A stretch of 64,000 nt of DNA from Delphinus delphis (Eukaryota; Chordata; Mammalia; Artiodactyla; Delphinidae), in assembly GCF_949987515.2 (NCBI RefSeq), contig NC_082696.1:61760447-61824446 (forward strand). The letters are read 5' to 3'. The notes beneath the pieces were generated by a model that was not told where the DNA came from, made no database searches, and saw nothing but the letters and a program-made list of their open reading frames with translations. Of this stretch, positions 12,015 through 25,859 are shown piece by piece. The first letter of the stretch is position 1, and every line of letters begins with the position of its first letter. Position numbers and translations under genes: made by a program.

Positions 12015-12245
12015 GAATACCAATAAGTAACATTTATGGAGCACTTATTCACTCCAGCCCTACTTAAGCAATTTTTGTGTGCTTAATAAATTAAACCTCA
12101 CAACTCTAAGAAGCTAAGCACTATCATTATGTCCCTTTCAAAGATGAGGAGACTAAGGTTTTACACAGGTAGTTTGTTCAGGTTACACAAGTATAATATG
12201 GCTCAAAGAGTCTTTGATTTTAGAAATGGCTTCTGGAAATAGAAA
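12015..12245 (-). mobile_element. MIR SINE, antisense
   Basis: Antisense MIR landmarks in order: 'acatttatggagcacttatt', 'ttaaacctcacaactctaag', 'aagatgaggagactaaggtt' and 'caggttacacaagtata'. Confidence 0.75.
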
Positions 12246-12334
12246 GTTAAAATTATGGTGTGTGTGTGCATAATTATTTGTTATTATTAAAATAGCACCC
12301 TGACCTTCTTCCTTCCTCCACTGTTTTTCTTTTT

Positions 12335-12545
12335 CTATTATTTATGATGTGCTTATTATATTCCATGGACAGTACCAGAGAGCTCCCATATATTACCTCA
12401 TTTGATAGGCATGAGTAAATGAGGTCAGAATTACTCTATTTGCAGATGAGAAAACTGACACTGAAACTTGCCCAGGCTTATTAAGAGACAGTACCAGGAT
12501 TCCCACATCAGCCTGCTCGCACAGTCCGATGTTACCTGGTGTATC
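12335..12545 (-). mobile_element. MIR SINE, antisense
   Basis: Antisense MIR landmarks: 'tatgatgtgcttattatatt', 'atattacctcatttgatagg', 'gcagatgagaaaactgacac' and 'cttgcccaggcttattaaga'. It lies only about 90 bases from the previous antisense MIR but is a separate copy, since both contain the same MIR segments. Confidence 0.75.
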
Positions 12546-13007
12546 ACTAAAGGATGTGATTGAAATGCTGTCTGACCACTGTTCTTACATGACATGACAT
12601 TGGAGACACAACTGGGAAAAATATTGCCAATTTCATTCATTCACAGGAAACAAAATAGCATTGTAAGATGGTGGTTAAACTGGTAGCTATGTAATTATTA
12701 TTATAAATCTTATGCTCAATAATTTCTAGGCCTCAAAACAATTACTTTTCTATCAAAATGCACCACTAGAGAAGTAGATTTAAGTGTCTGGTTCTATGTC
12801 TCTGCACAATGTCACCTGTTTCTATCTCTGACTTTACCTTCCTTCTCTATTAGATTGGATTCAAATATTGCTACAGGGAGATAGACTCTCAGAGACTTAT
12901 TATCTTCCTTTCTCCAATGCCCTCAAGGGTGCTGTGGAACAAGCCCTGACACCTGCTTATTACCTCCACAGGCCTCATATGATTGGGAACTACTGCACAT
13001 TCACATA

Positions 13008-13055
13008 CCACCACAGACACACACATACACACATGCAGACACACACTTATGTATA
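13008..13055. repeat. Imperfect (CA)n microsatellite
   Basis: CA-rich run with interruptions ('acacacacatacacacatgc' style). Confidence 0.8.
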
Positions 13056-13799
13056 CGTTTGCTATTCTTTTTTTCAACTGGGCAAGATAACATAAAGAAA
13101 CTTTACTTCTAAAAATGACTGCAGATTTCACTTTTATCATATAAAATGAAAGAATGTCTGATAAAATGCCTCCCTGTTCCCTTGAATTTTCTGTCATTTC
13201 CACCTTGACCTAAATTCTATAATCCTTTACCACTTGACTCATCCCTGTTGATATACTGTCAAGTAGATAATTCCCTCAAAAGTGTCAAAAATATCTAGTG
13301 CCTAGTGTTTTATTTCTTTGTTCTCGTCAAGAAAAACAAAGGTCACTCTTACTTAACACCAGACCTTAGAGCTCACATTTTATAGTCTGAAGCTTTAGTC
13401 AAATTTAGGTTTCATTTTAGACTTTTTACTACTTAGCTTAATAACTTTATATTACACATTTAAAAAGATATTCCTTGTTTATAAACTTCACATAATATCA
13501 ACAGGCTTTCTGTTATGAAATATTGAAAAAAATGAAATAATTTAATTCCTTATACTTCCTTACCTGATTCACCTTCCTAAGTTTTTGCCATTATATTCTT
13601 TAATTTTTTCTTATTATAATATTTTAATCCTTTAGATACAGTTGAATTGTATTTAGCAATCAAATATGCTTCCACCACTTTCTATTGATTTATAAAATTT
13701 AGATAAAATCTATTAACTGTATACTAAGAAAGATATACACTATTCATAAAAACTCGTCGCATTAATATTCTCTCTTATCTCAAGTTCCACCTTTTTTTC

Positions 13800-13822
13800 T
13801 GTTTTTTTTTTTTTTTTTTTTT
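13800..13822. repeat. Poly-T tract
   Basis: About twenty T residues. It could be the reversed A tail of a decayed retroposon, but no body is visible beside it. Confidence 0.8.
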
Positions 13823-14389
13823 GGTTAGCTATCCTAATTGTGGTCATTGCACTTTCCTGGCTAAGTGTATTTCATATGAAGAAAGAATATGTGATATGGC
13901 TTTTTCCTGCCACCTTGGCCCAGTCGTCCACACGTCAAGTTTTCACTTAGAAAAATTTTACTCTTCTTTAGCAATTCTCGTTCTGCTCTAAACTCCTTGA
14001 AATGGCTGCAGAAACTATTTCACACATATGTTTACTCTTCGTGGAATTTCCCAGGGCTTATGTGAGCTCCATAAAAACTTTAAGTGGTTGACAATTATAA
14101 TTTTTTTTATTACTGAAACTATCAGTGAAATTGCTGTGACCCTAGAATACTAAAGCAGTGTGTCCTTTACGAGAGAGATATTAATTAGTGTTATGTTTTT
14201 GGTAAAAACATCTTTAAATTATCCGTATGTTAACATGAGAAAACTACAAAATGGCAGTGCCTTTTCCTTATGTCTCTTAATTTGAGGCACTTAAACCAAA
14301 GCAACTAAAATGACAGGATTTTGAAATAGTTTATTGTTCTTGCAGTCTAACCCGAGAACATATTGGGTTAGAAAACTTTGTTTCTATTT

Positions 14390-14445
14390 TAGGGATTGTC
14401 ACATAGTAAATGCTCAAAAATCTCAGCTGTAATTTTTATCATGAC
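14390..14445 (+). mobile_element. Possible MIR 3' tail
   Basis: The stretch 'cacatagtaaatgctcaaaa' resembles the MIR/L2 3' tail. It is too short for a firm call. Confidence 0.3.
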
Positions 14446-14919
14446 AGAAGGAATAATTGTGCTTCAAAGCAAAATGTTGTGGTGGTAGACAACATACAGA
14501 TCTTCCAAACATTTTCCTGTACTAACTGAATTATAGTTTAGTATCTTTCTCTACCAAGAGAAGGGCAGTGATTTGCCGTAAAGAATAAAGAAAAAATTAT
14601 GCACTTCACATGGAATTGTTGAATGGGTTATCTAGATAATCACCTCCCTCTCTTTGCATCAGAGGTAGAAGCTGATCTGAGTACTGCATTAGACACACTG
14701 ATCAAGTTCTTGTTTCCAAACCTTATCACTCTATCACGTATATGTTTTAGAACTTTTGAAAAAGTGTCTGGCGGGAAGTTGAGTTGGTATAGATCAATAG
14801 AGAAAAGAAGTGTGCCAGTGGGAAGGTTATAGAGGTGTTTCATATTTTGAACATATGTGTAGGGGCTTTTCACTGTCAGTGTTTTCACTGAAGATTAGAT
14901 GGGAGAGAACTGTGATTTA

Positions 14920-14955
14920 TACCAAGAGTAACATGTACCAAGAGTACATGTTACT
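14920..14955. repeat. 16-bp tandem duplication forming a perfect 12-bp hairpin
   Basis: The unit 'taccaagagtaacatg' (14920-14935) is followed by 'taccaagagtacatgt' (14936-14951). The result is a perfect inverted repeat: 'agtaacatgtac' (14927-14938), a 5-base loop, and 'gtacatgttact' (14944-14955). There is no T run after it, so it is no terminator. It probably arose by slippage. Confidence 0.85.
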
Positions 14956-17886
14956 ATAACTAAAGAAAGACTCTTCGTCCACTTCATGCAGCTTGGTGGG
15001 ACACATTTTATCTCAGGACGCTAGAAATGATAATGACTTTCTGAATTTGCCTTTTGTGTAAAATGCAGAATTAAGTTCATTTCATCTAGATACTGATAGA
15101 TACGATTTGCCTTCCTAAACTGGGAGCAAAGTAACAGGGATTCTCTTTTTAACATTTATTACACATTTAACATAGGCTCTTATGTTGTATGATTTAGTGA
15201 TTTTCTGTGGTGGGCAAAGCAATGGGTCAGGAAATATCTGTGCCTCTACTTACAAGCAAAAGTGTACAAGCAAACTGCAAATAATTAGTCTTAAACTGAT
15301 GTATGTCTTAGCCTGGATGTAGACAAAAGTAATATATTCTTCCATCAATATTTTTTTTTCATCAGGATATACGTAATGTGAAACTTTGAAGCAGAATTTA
15401 AAATTTAGAAAAGCTAAAATATTTGAATAATTCTCTCTATAAATTTCTTCTTAAAATGAAAAAACAAGTTATCGAACATAGAACTCCAAACTTCTCTATT
15501 TCTATTAGCTACATGAATTTTGAAGGTAGTATTAAATAAAACAGATAATGTCAAGAAAACAGTCTGATATTGGGTTTTGCCAAGAGCTATAAATTAATGC
15601 TATAGAAGGATAGGCTTTTTTTTTTTTTTTCTTTCTTAAGTAAGAAAAGTAGGCCAGTGAGAAGATGTGGAAAACAAGAACAAGAAAAACAAAACTTAAA
15701 TATTTGACATATTTGGGACAAGGTATTCTTGATGGACCATTGTCTTGGCTTGTTTGCTGACCCACATAGTACCTAATATCAGTCAGAGAGAAAGTCTTCT
15801 GAATACAACCCCATTTATGAGTACTTCTCCCCAGCACTCTGGCAATGGTTAGGAAAGATTTGACTTATTCACTCAGAATTATTGTCTATTCTATCATTTT
15901 TTTCCCTGTTCAAATCAAGTATTCAGTATTTCCACAAATACAAATTTAAAATTGCAAATAGGGACTTGAACGCACTGGTCTGGATATGGGTATATATTCT
16001 ACATAGATCCAATCTATTGGTAAGAATTACTGTTTCCACAGAAATTCAGCATAAAAATACCATAAATATAGATCTATGTGAAAAAATTCTGATACAAGAC
16101 ACATCTCTGTTCATAGTACACCTGATCCCAACGAATCCTGTGAAATTATGAAATTGCTGATCCAACAGAGCATTTCAATACAGTTGAACATTTAGTTTTA
16201 CCCAAATAATTGGAAAAATGTTCTTATTCAGGTGGGTATTTTGATGTCATTTGGATATAATCTATATTATAATATCAATTCTAAACATTGTCAAGGCTGT
16301 GTGATATAATAGGGTTCAGATAAAAATTATAAAATACCAGTAAATTACTAGATGTTTTGTCTAAAGAAATCTAAGAGTGCATATATTTACAAGCATTCAG
16401 TCAATAATTCTAGTTTTTAAATTTTCATCTAGATAGTTAACATTAATTACTGAAACTTTAATTCAACATATTGTGTACTAGGTTTTTTGAGAGAGAGAAA
16501 ATGGATTAAACAATAGTGATTTAGAACTATTTTCATTAAATACTTTTTATTTTAAATTACTTTGTATATCATTTGAAATGCTATAAATAAATAAGTATTT
16601 TACCTTTAAGTACATGCCTTCCTGTAGACAAGTTTTTGTGTATTAATATCACTAGCAAAGATAATCCTGAAGGATGAATCTTTTGTTCCTTGTATCATAG
16701 TTTTCCTTTAATTTCAATGTGAAAAGCCAAACTTGCACTGTAATACAGGACCTGACAAGAAAAGAAAAACATGTGCAATGATTTTATTTGTGATTCTATT
16801 TCCTAAATTGCATTAGCTGCAACATAAAACCTTTTACACAAAACATCAAAAGAACTTTATTTTAACAATTAAAACTTTAATGAAATAAAGCACTCCCAGA
16901 ATGAAAACTGATCATGTTTCCAACAAGCAGTCTGTGTTTATTTTATCTACCTGAAACATTTGCATCTCTAGGTTAAGTAGTTTTGCTAATCGGTTTACAT
17001 CTCCAAGTAGGCTGTAGTTCCTTAAATATTTATACAGTCTTAATGTACACCATGCTGGTTTTATTAATTTTAACCCCAAAGCCTCTTCTATCAGTTACCA
17101 CTTAATGACTGTATTGTTTTTCCTTTTGATCGCCTTTGTTCTTTGGTAAGATATTAAAAAAGCGGGGTGGGACATAAGGCTGAAATAGAACAGCTAAATA
17201 AAATGCCACTCTGAATGATTCACCATGCAGGACCTCACTTTTATGACTCACCTGTCTGTTGCAGGCTAACTTCCCTGTTTTGGTTTTGTTTTATTTTTCT
17301 TAATCCAAAGTCATATGCTTTCTTTTTATCCTAAGAAAACAAAATTTTAAAAAATCTTTCTGTTTGATGGAGTTGATTTTAGGCTTGATGTAGCTTGATA
17401 AAAGCACATCAAAGTCCTTGAATAATCTTATATCTCTTGACTGATCAGCAAAAGAAAACGGTTATGCCTTTCAGGAGCTTAATAAGATCATTCAGCCAAA
17501 AAATGTAAGCTATTATCCTGGTGAAACTTACCTAATATTTTATTTTACAAAATATGCTTGTCAACAAAAATTCTATACTATTATAATTTACAAACTGGAA
17601 ACTGAAAACTTCAGTTCTTCTTCCCAAAGGATATGGTTTAAAATTATATTTTATATATTTATACATATTTTAGTGAGATTTCATATACCTATATAAATAT
17701 ATCAATTTTATCTCTCTTTATATTTATCTCTTATTCATCTATCTATGCATTGTGATATGTGACATATATATGACCATTTATACAAAGTTTATATGTAAGG
17801 GCTATTTAAAAATATTTCTTATATTTCTTATTTATCTGTGGCAGTGGAGGAACAGTCTGAAATGCAAAAAGTTACAAATGGATCCA

Positions 17887-17926
17887 TTTGTACTGTATTT
17901 TTTTTTTGTACTGTATTTTTTTTTTT
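17887..17926. repeat. 18-bp tandem duplication
   Basis: The unit 'tttgtactgtattttttt' occurs twice in a row. This is a simple local slippage product. Confidence 0.8.
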
Positions 17927-18329
17927 AAAGCTTGATTTATTATTCATCTTAGCTGTGTTGTTAGGAGTCACTGGTTGACATAGTTATCCAAGTTGTGAGA
18001 CAATTTGGTTGCTCTCAAAATGATTTATACTCATTGTTCCTTCTATTATCTCAGGTCCTTATAATTGTTCTAGGTTACTTTGTTTTGGGTGGTGGTTCTA
18101 TTTAGCAGGCAACTTACTGAAAATAGTGTGAAAAAAGAATTTTATAAATTAGATATAAGAAATCTACATTAGGTTTAGTACTTAGTCCTAAAACTACTAA
18201 AATACTTATTTAAGTATTTACATTGCCTTCTAGAAATGAGAAAAAAAATTGCATGTTGCCGTTAATATACAGTTTCTAACATAAATCTTTTTAATAAATA
18301 GCGCTTAAATATAAACCTTACAGAAATAT

Positions 18330-18400
18330 TCATATCAGTGCCTGACACATAGTAGGTGCAAAAAAAACATCTGATGCATATATGAATAGATCAATAAGTA
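18330..18400 (+). mobile_element. L2 or MIR 3' tail fragment
   Basis: The stretch 'cagtgcctgacacatagtag' followed by 'gtgc' is the typical 3' tail shared by L2 and MIR. Confidence 0.55.
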
Positions 18401-18589
18401 AATTCCCTAATATAAGTTTTCAGTTAATCTTGATCAACTAACCACGGGGACAACTTTCATGGTTTTAATATGACTAAACATGTTGCTAATATTTTCTCTT
18501 TAATATGCCATCTTGCAAGGATTCATGTATTGCTTTTTTCTCCTATTTAAGTTGTACCCCAGCCTCAACCTATTCAGCTTTCTGGGGTC

Positions 18590-19025
18590 ACAAGGCATTC
18601 GGGACCCTTTCTAGTCTGTCCCAGATGACTTTTCTAACCCTTTCTCCCACTGTTCCTGGGCATGGGGCATGAATTCTCTTCATTCTTAAGAGAATAATCT
18701 ACCAGCGCTTCCTCAAACATATCTAATTCACTTTAAACTTTACAGCTTTGTTGCTATTGAAGCCATTATGCTCTGGCTTCTTACACAAATCATACTCATT
18801 CCTTAAGCCCCAGATCAAATCCTTCCACTCCCAGGAAGCTTTCTCGACCGCTGTGGTCCCTTACTTTTCTCTGAATTCCTACCCTGTGTTACGACTCAAC
18901 CATTCCTTTGTTTGGAGTTGTGATCATGCTTCTCTTCTTTCTCTGGAGACACAGACAGTGGATTTTTGTAGAAAAACTAATTCAGTATTTGTATATAAAT
19001 GCTCAATACGTTTTAGTGAGTCAAA
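18590..19025 (+). mobile_element. L2 LINE, 3' region
   Basis: Sense L2 landmarks: 'agccccagatcaaatccttc', 'cactcccaggaagctttctc' and, near the end, 'aaatgctcaatacgttttag' for the terminal 'gctcaataaatattt'. The open frame through this part is a remnant of a repeat, not a gene. Confidence 0.65.
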
Positions 19026-19029
19026 ATAA

Positions 19030-22000
19030 GCCGATCAGTTCTGCTGGGTAATTAGCTCATAATCAGTCACATCTCTATACTTACTAAAGCAGAGTGAGGG
19101 GCTATCCTGTAGAAATTGCATAGATACTACAAAGATTTGATCTTGTCATTTGAAATAGAGCAATCTTTTCCCACTGTGTCAATCCTTTCTGGCCCCACTT
19201 CCATGCCAAAGAAGACACTTGAATTGTCTTTCTGTGTCTTCAGAATCGCAGGTAGCTGAACTCTACTTGGTCCCAACTAACCTAACATGTGTGAATATAC
19301 ATCATTAAATCAGCACCAAGCCACAAGCTGCTAGGTTAGTGTAAGATTTTGTTTTTTAAACACATCAAAAATGAAAGGCAATTTGCTTTCTCTTTTTGGC
19401 TTTTACTTTTTGGTTTTTGGAAAGGCAGATATCACCAATACAAGAAATGCTATTCTAATCTGTATTTTGGTACAAGAAAATCAAGATTACAGTATAAAAA
19501 TTTTAGAGTACTTCTTATTTTGAAATCTGACAGTCAACTTTTTTTACAAGGACTTCAAGAGATGAATCATCTATTTTTATATTCTGGAATTCTGCTGTAC
19601 ACGGAGGACCGCATTGCTTGAATTTCCTTCCCTCTATACATAGATATTTTTATAAAATATTCATAAGAAATTGTTGACTATAGAACTACGGCAATTCTCT
19701 TGAGTGATACTGGGAGTTTTTCAGTCAATGAGCTCCATGCGGCTCTGGCAGCATGAGCCATGCTCCATAAATCAGACTAAAACCATTTTATGCTGCTTTT
19801 AAAATTACTGCTATCAACAAAGCCCATGAGCCTGAATTACTTAATCTATGCAGATGTTGTTAACTGCATTAATTATTTAATTCTGACAATAAAACAGCAG
19901 TTCCACTTGCCTTAATACAGACCATTCACGCTGCTAATTTTTGAAAGGACATTTAACCATATGACCACTAGATGGGAGTAGACAACTTTTTAAGCTGCAT
20001 AAAGCACAGTATGAAAATGGCAGTTGCTAAACTTAGATGTAAGGTAATTCTAGGTTACAGTATTGCATTTCTAACCAAAGCCCATGAAATACCTTTTGTT
20101 AACTAGTGTAGGTTACATTAAAATTGAATTACTTTCCTAGAGAACCGAATTGATTCAAAGGAACTTTCTTCTTCATTGCTAGCGGAGTCATCTTTATGAT
20201 TTCATGAGGAATAAATAATATAGAAACTTTTTGCTATCCTTTTATTGACATGAAAACCAATTTTACATACCAGTTAGATAGCTACTAGCTTGATGAATTA
20301 AGTGGTCCCGTTTGAAATACGATTGTATTTTTTAATGATCATATTAACTAGAAATTAACAAAAAGGAATTGCACGGATTATTGTCCCCTTTAGACTGCTG
20401 TTTAATTGATTACTTCTTGCACATGTGTTGAATATTAAGCTTCCCCAATCAGACATGAGCATAAAGCAAAATGATCTTTCTTTTTCACCAGGACATAGTG
20501 AGCCGTGGTAGGTCAATGAAATTATAATTGGTTCTAATTAGCACTGTTCAAGCTGTTGATTTTTTTCTTTTTAACCTGCATCTAAATTACACAGGAAGAA
20601 AGGTAAAAACTGTCTTAGGAAATAACAAAGATTCCCCCAATACATGGCTCTTTAAACTTGAGTAAACATCTCCAAAGATTAAATTCTTGATTCTTTTTTT
20701 TTTATATGTCTTTTGGGTGATTTCTGGAAAAAAAAAATTCACTTTCAATTGAATTGTTTTTTCCAAGAAAAAGCACATAAGGATGTCATTGTAATAGTCA
20801 TGCTCTTTTTGTTATTGTTGTTATTATTTATAGCTACACAGGGAGTGAGGTCATTAACTTGAGGCATATGTCACATTTTCTGCATAAGCTTTGAGCTTTC
20901 TTACTTTGCTTTGTTTCAAGAAATGCTGGAAATCTCTTATTCTAGCTCCAGTTGTCTTCACTGAGGCCTGCCACACATGTGAGATGAACACGAAACTGAT
21001 TGTTCTTTGTGCAATGCAACCTGACATAAAAAATTCAGATATCTACTTCTCTTACACATGTCAAATATAAAAAAATCTTGCAGATGCATGGTCAGACTGT
21101 CTAATAAACTGAAATCTCTATGACTTTTTTCAATGCAGTGAGGTTCACCTCTGTTTTTAAATGTGAATGTTTCAATGTCAAAACTTTGCAAAATGTCTGA
21201 ACAGATGAGAGAATTGGAGCTGTTCTTTCAGGTTTATTTTCTCTATAATGCCAATATGCTTTTTAGCAATCACTTTTGAATCAGCATTTATTTTTATGTA
21301 ATGCATTTTACTTTATTTCTGATTTTTTCACACAGATTTCATCACAAATTTAGTTTTAATAATGTCTTCTATGATTAAGAAATTATTCATAAATTTAATC
21401 TCTTACTCTAGGTTTCTTCTATTTGATTCTTTAACCACAATTTTCCTATTTCAATTTTACATCACAGTTATAATTTTAATAAATTCACACTAAATCTTCA
21501 AAATAACTGTATTTGCAACAAATGTTAAGTTTTACTCCAATGTTAATATGTTTTTCTAAGATTAAATATTACATGTTTTAATCGATAGAAAAGTGCTTAG
21601 GTAATATGTAAAAACCTGCTTTTATGGCAATTGTGGAAACAAATAATACTTGTAGTAACTTAAATATGTCTGTTATCCCCTTAACTTATAATAATATGTC
21701 TGCCAAAGGATGAGCAAGACAAAGGAGTCTTTGCCGTATAAGATAAAAAAATGACATTTTAGAAGAAAGTTCTAATCAGATTTCAATGCCTCTAGTATTC
21801 CACCTAAGATAGTTGAATTATGTGGTAACATTTTTTAACAGTAAAATTAACACTATGTGTCTCAATATATTTTTAAAGTAAATGTTTTCAGTCATACACA
21901 TGATATAAAAATACATAAGCTTAGACTATCAAATATATGAGTCCATTTTTATATGGCTTTAAAAGTCTGATAAATTTATTTCAGAAAAACAAATATAACA

Positions 22001-23020
22001 TCATGAGACAAGCTAAAAAGAACTTGTCAATTCCAAAACAGATCTAATTTACTTGTTTAAGTGATCTTGACGACATAGTGGCTAGAGAAAGTCTTAACTT
22101 ACAATTTATAAACCTCAACAGAATAACCAGAAAGTGAAAGATTGCTGTTAAATGATGATTTCTCCTTCTTAGTCTTTATTTACTAAAATTAAGACAATTC
22201 TGTTTTCTTGTGAAGTTCTGTTTGTGTAAATTTCCAATTTTGACACTTAAATTAACAATTTAAATAGATGAATTATTAGAGTATTAGTAAGAACTGGATT
22301 TTTTTACATTTCCTTAACCATTTTGTTGAAAGAAATTGTGTCAAAGGTCTGTATAATTGGACAGGAGGAACTATATTCTAGATTATTTTTTATTATCATG
22401 TTTAGGATCTTACATGGTATTAAAATATTTGTTGATAGAAGCATGTTTTTGGCACATATACAGCATTCTATATTTTCCAATTAACTGATTTTTATTATTG
22501 TTCCTTGGTTGCAAATATTAATGAGGCAAATAAATATATTTTAAAATAGGTGAATATTTATAGAATATATATTTTAATTTCTATACAGTCTTTCTGCATT
22601 TACATAAAAATTGAGATGTCTTAATAGAAACCCTCTATCTCTACCCATGTGTTCTAATTCATAGCCCTGTAGTCAATCATCAATACAGCAGAAAACACCA
22701 AGTTGACCCTGCTGGGGACAACTGAACCAGGCTACACAGAATTTGGCTCTAGGTTTTGTTATTTTCAAAAATGTCCAAAATGTTTAGAAAAATGTACAAA
22801 TCCTGGAGACAGCAAGCCATCTTCAGTTTAAGTATGTGAGTTGCAAATGCAGCCAAGTAATACATGTATGTACAAAATATAAGGAAAAAAGAAACCAGGT
22901 ATGAGAGCTTGCTAAATTTTTGCTTATAAATTATTTACATTTTGTTTTCTTAAAATAAAGCAAAATGTGTTATTGCCTGGGAACAGACCAAATACTTAAC
23001 GCCACAGGCAGGAGATTCCG
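19030..23020. other. Long repeat-poor interval
   Basis: I see no interspersed repeat or gene across about 4 kb. Three parts stand out as candidate conserved non-coding DNA because they are repeat-free and mix homeodomain-like TAAT/ATTA words with GC-balanced sequence: about 19700-20000, 20100-20580 and 20860-21200. That reading is an inference; the sequence does not show function. The remainder is plain AT-rich DNA. Confidence 0.4.
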
Positions 23021-23024
23021 CTCC

Positions 23025-23165
23025 ACCCTTTACCTGCTGTGAAACCATCTGCCATCTCCTTAATCTTCTGAATACCTCAGTTTCTCCATTTATCAAGTGA
23101 CAAGAGAACACCACCTGCCCTCTATGCCACTTTTATTTTAAATTACAGAAATGTTAGAATTAATG
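23025..23165 (+). mobile_element. MIR SINE fragment
   Basis: Sense MIR landmarks: 'tacctgctgtgaaaccatct', 'gaatacctcagtttctccat' and 'tatcaagtgacaagagaaca', matching 'cctcagtttcctcatctgta'. Confidence 0.6.
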
Positions 23166-25859
23166 AAATCAGTTTTGCAAAAACACATTGAGACCTGAGG
23201 ACAAGGAGAGGGTAATGACCTGAGGAAATCTGACATGATGATAGCAAAGAAAATGCCTTTTAACAAAGATACTACAAATATTTGCAAGAGGTTAACAGAA
23301 CAACCAGTGTGTGTTCAAAGGAAGCAGTATTTTAGAGTATCTGACTTTTCTGGATGCAAACCTAGAGCTTCGGGTTTGCCAGTTAATGCTGTCTGAGGAT
23401 TATACAACATCAATAACTAAATAGCTTAATTGCTATAAATATTTTTGGCTAAAGCTTAAAATGAATCTGTTTATTTTCATTTAAATTATTAGCAAAATTG
23501 TATGCTATGAAGAGGTAGAATAAACATTGTCTTTTGCTGTTGGTGGTGGTGGTAGCAGATGTTATATTCTATTTTGCCATTTGTGTTTAATGATAGTTAC
23601 AATATATGTATGTAGGAAATTGCATATAGCTAAAAGCTGATCTACTAGTAGGAATCTAGGATGCCTACTGGGCATTTTAAAAATTAGGAAATTTATTTAT
23701 AATTAGATTTTTCGAAATGGAGTATATGAACAAAAACGTAGTGCAGCTGTAACTATTGAAATTGACAACTTCAATTAATGTAAAACATCAAATATACATA
23801 GACACAAAGGATATCACATAAGGAAAAGATATACATATTGGTCTCACCAGCCATTTCAGTTTATCCAGTTAAGATATAATCTCAAGCCCTATTCTGTTAA
23901 ACGAACAGTAAGTAGTAAAAGAGATTGTCCCTTGCTTCAAAAATGAAATATACATGTAATTTTCATAGCTCAATAATTTAAAGACATAAATGTATATTAT
24001 GTAGTATATTATATTTTATAGTCACAATAAAGATATCTCACAGAAAAATCGTATTCAGATTACGTAGCTGAGTGTGAATGAGAGCATGGAAAACATTACA
24101 GAAGTCAAAGAGGACCAAGGGAGAATAAAGCTATGGCTTCAACATTTGCAAAGAGAGTAGAACAAACCTCTCTAAACAAGCTTATTTGATTTGGGAATTT
24201 TCCAAGCTTGCTTAACATAAACTACACTTTAATTCCAGAATCATCAGTCAGAGGGAATGGTTTTATAGTCGACACATAAGGTTTGAGACCCTTGGACTTC
24301 CTGAGACTACAGGTTCAAATCTCAGTAGTGCTCCATTCTTCAGTGGTGGCTGAGTTAAGTAACATGCACGTGTACATACATGTGTGAGGGGATTTTTTTT
24401 TACAGATGAAACGTCCTAAACGGGACCATTGCTTGCACTGTGTGAAGATCCCAATGCAGTTTTCCTAAGAACAGAGTGTGTGGCTCATGAATGACTGCAG
24501 CTTCTGGGAATCTTGCCAAAAACCTAGGGTAACTGAGAGTGTGGCTTTGCTCTAAAAGAGATTAAACTCCCTATTTAAAAGCTCCCTATACTCCACCATT
24601 GTGAGGGTTACACTCATTATTTTTTCCATGTTAGATGGTGAGTTAATACACATGCCTAAAATGCAATATCTTAATTCTCCTCTCCCTCCCTGTCTGACGG
24701 AGTTGGCAGACTTGCCACACACAGCATTCAAGGTTAGTGATTTTCAAGAGCACTCACAAAATGCTATTACAAGGGAAATACTGTAGGCACTGGATGGATA
24801 ACCACGTAAAAGACAAAAAGTGACCCACAGCAGTTAGCTCAGTAACAATATAAAAACAAATATGTTTTAAAAGCTAAGGTAATGAGGTCAAACTCCCTGT
24901 GAATCATTCAGTTGCACGTTTTCTAACTGTGGTCTGTGGTCCCTAAATATCACTATTTGTTGCAGGTAAGGAAATATGAATGAATTAACACTGTATGTCT
25001 TTTAAAGTTTATTTCCTACTGTGCATTGGCCAATATAGTTGTAGTTATATATTTATGAGGATTTAGATCAACAATAAGTACCTCTTGTCAACTTACCTCC
25101 TACTTAGTATTGGTCAATATAGTCCATATTTATTTAGGAGAGAAGTTTGTTTTAAAGGAACATCTAATACTTCTGAAATTATTCAGTCATAGAGAATGTG
25201 AGATGGGGCATGAGGAAGAAAAAAATGTTTTTGCTGCTGTTCCTTTCCAGTAGGAAAACATCTTTATTCTTTAAAAATATCACTGTTATAATTTAACAGT
25301 GTAATACTGGAATAAATATGATATAGGCTTCCAACAACCTTCTTTTCTATTTTTAATAAAATTCACTAAATTGTTCCCCTGTAAAATAATCCAATAATAC
25401 TTCATTTTGTAGAATCCATGTGATCAATTGACATAATGGATTTAAATGTTCTCTGAAAAATGTAAAGTACCAAGATAGTATATGATATTATTATTTTCTA
25501 ATCTTAGGACTTCTGTTAAAATTAGCAGTTTTTGAAGGGACTAAAAGAAAGAAAAACATAACACACAAAATATTTATTGTACAAGTATTCTAAATGTATC
25601 ATTAAATTGTAAAACAAATTATGGTAAATACAATTAGACTACGTTTAGCATTGGAGGTCTTAGAATTAGTGATGCAATTGGTTTACCAGCATGCTCAAGT
25701 TTTTTTTTTATTTTTAAAAATCCATTCTTGGGCATAGAATATTAGAAGTTAGGGTGTTTTATTTTATCATTAAGAAAAAAACTTTAATTTGCTGTAGTTG
25801 CAAGGTTAATAGCGCTGAATGTGGCAGACAGGGTGTCAGTTTTTGTTTTGCCCTTTCAT
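23166..25859. other. Unassigned DNA
   Basis: A short GTG run lies near 23537-23552. A weak MIR-like piece may sit at 24297-24365 ('aggttcaaatctcagtagtg'). Otherwise I see no gene or repeat that I can support. Confidence 0.45.

Larger units (their letters stand above)
12546..14389. other. Unassigned DNA with microsatellites
   Basis: Apart from the CA-rich and poly-T tracts listed separately, I see no gene or repeat here that I can support. Confidence 0.5.
14446..18325. other. Long repeat-poor, AT-rich interval
   Basis: Over almost 4 kb I recognise no interspersed repeat and no gene. It holds T runs near 15617-15632 and a perfect hairpin at 14927-14955. Parts such as 16600-17550 are even in texture and could be conserved non-coding DNA, but nothing in the sequence alone proves constraint. 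Confidence 0.45.
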
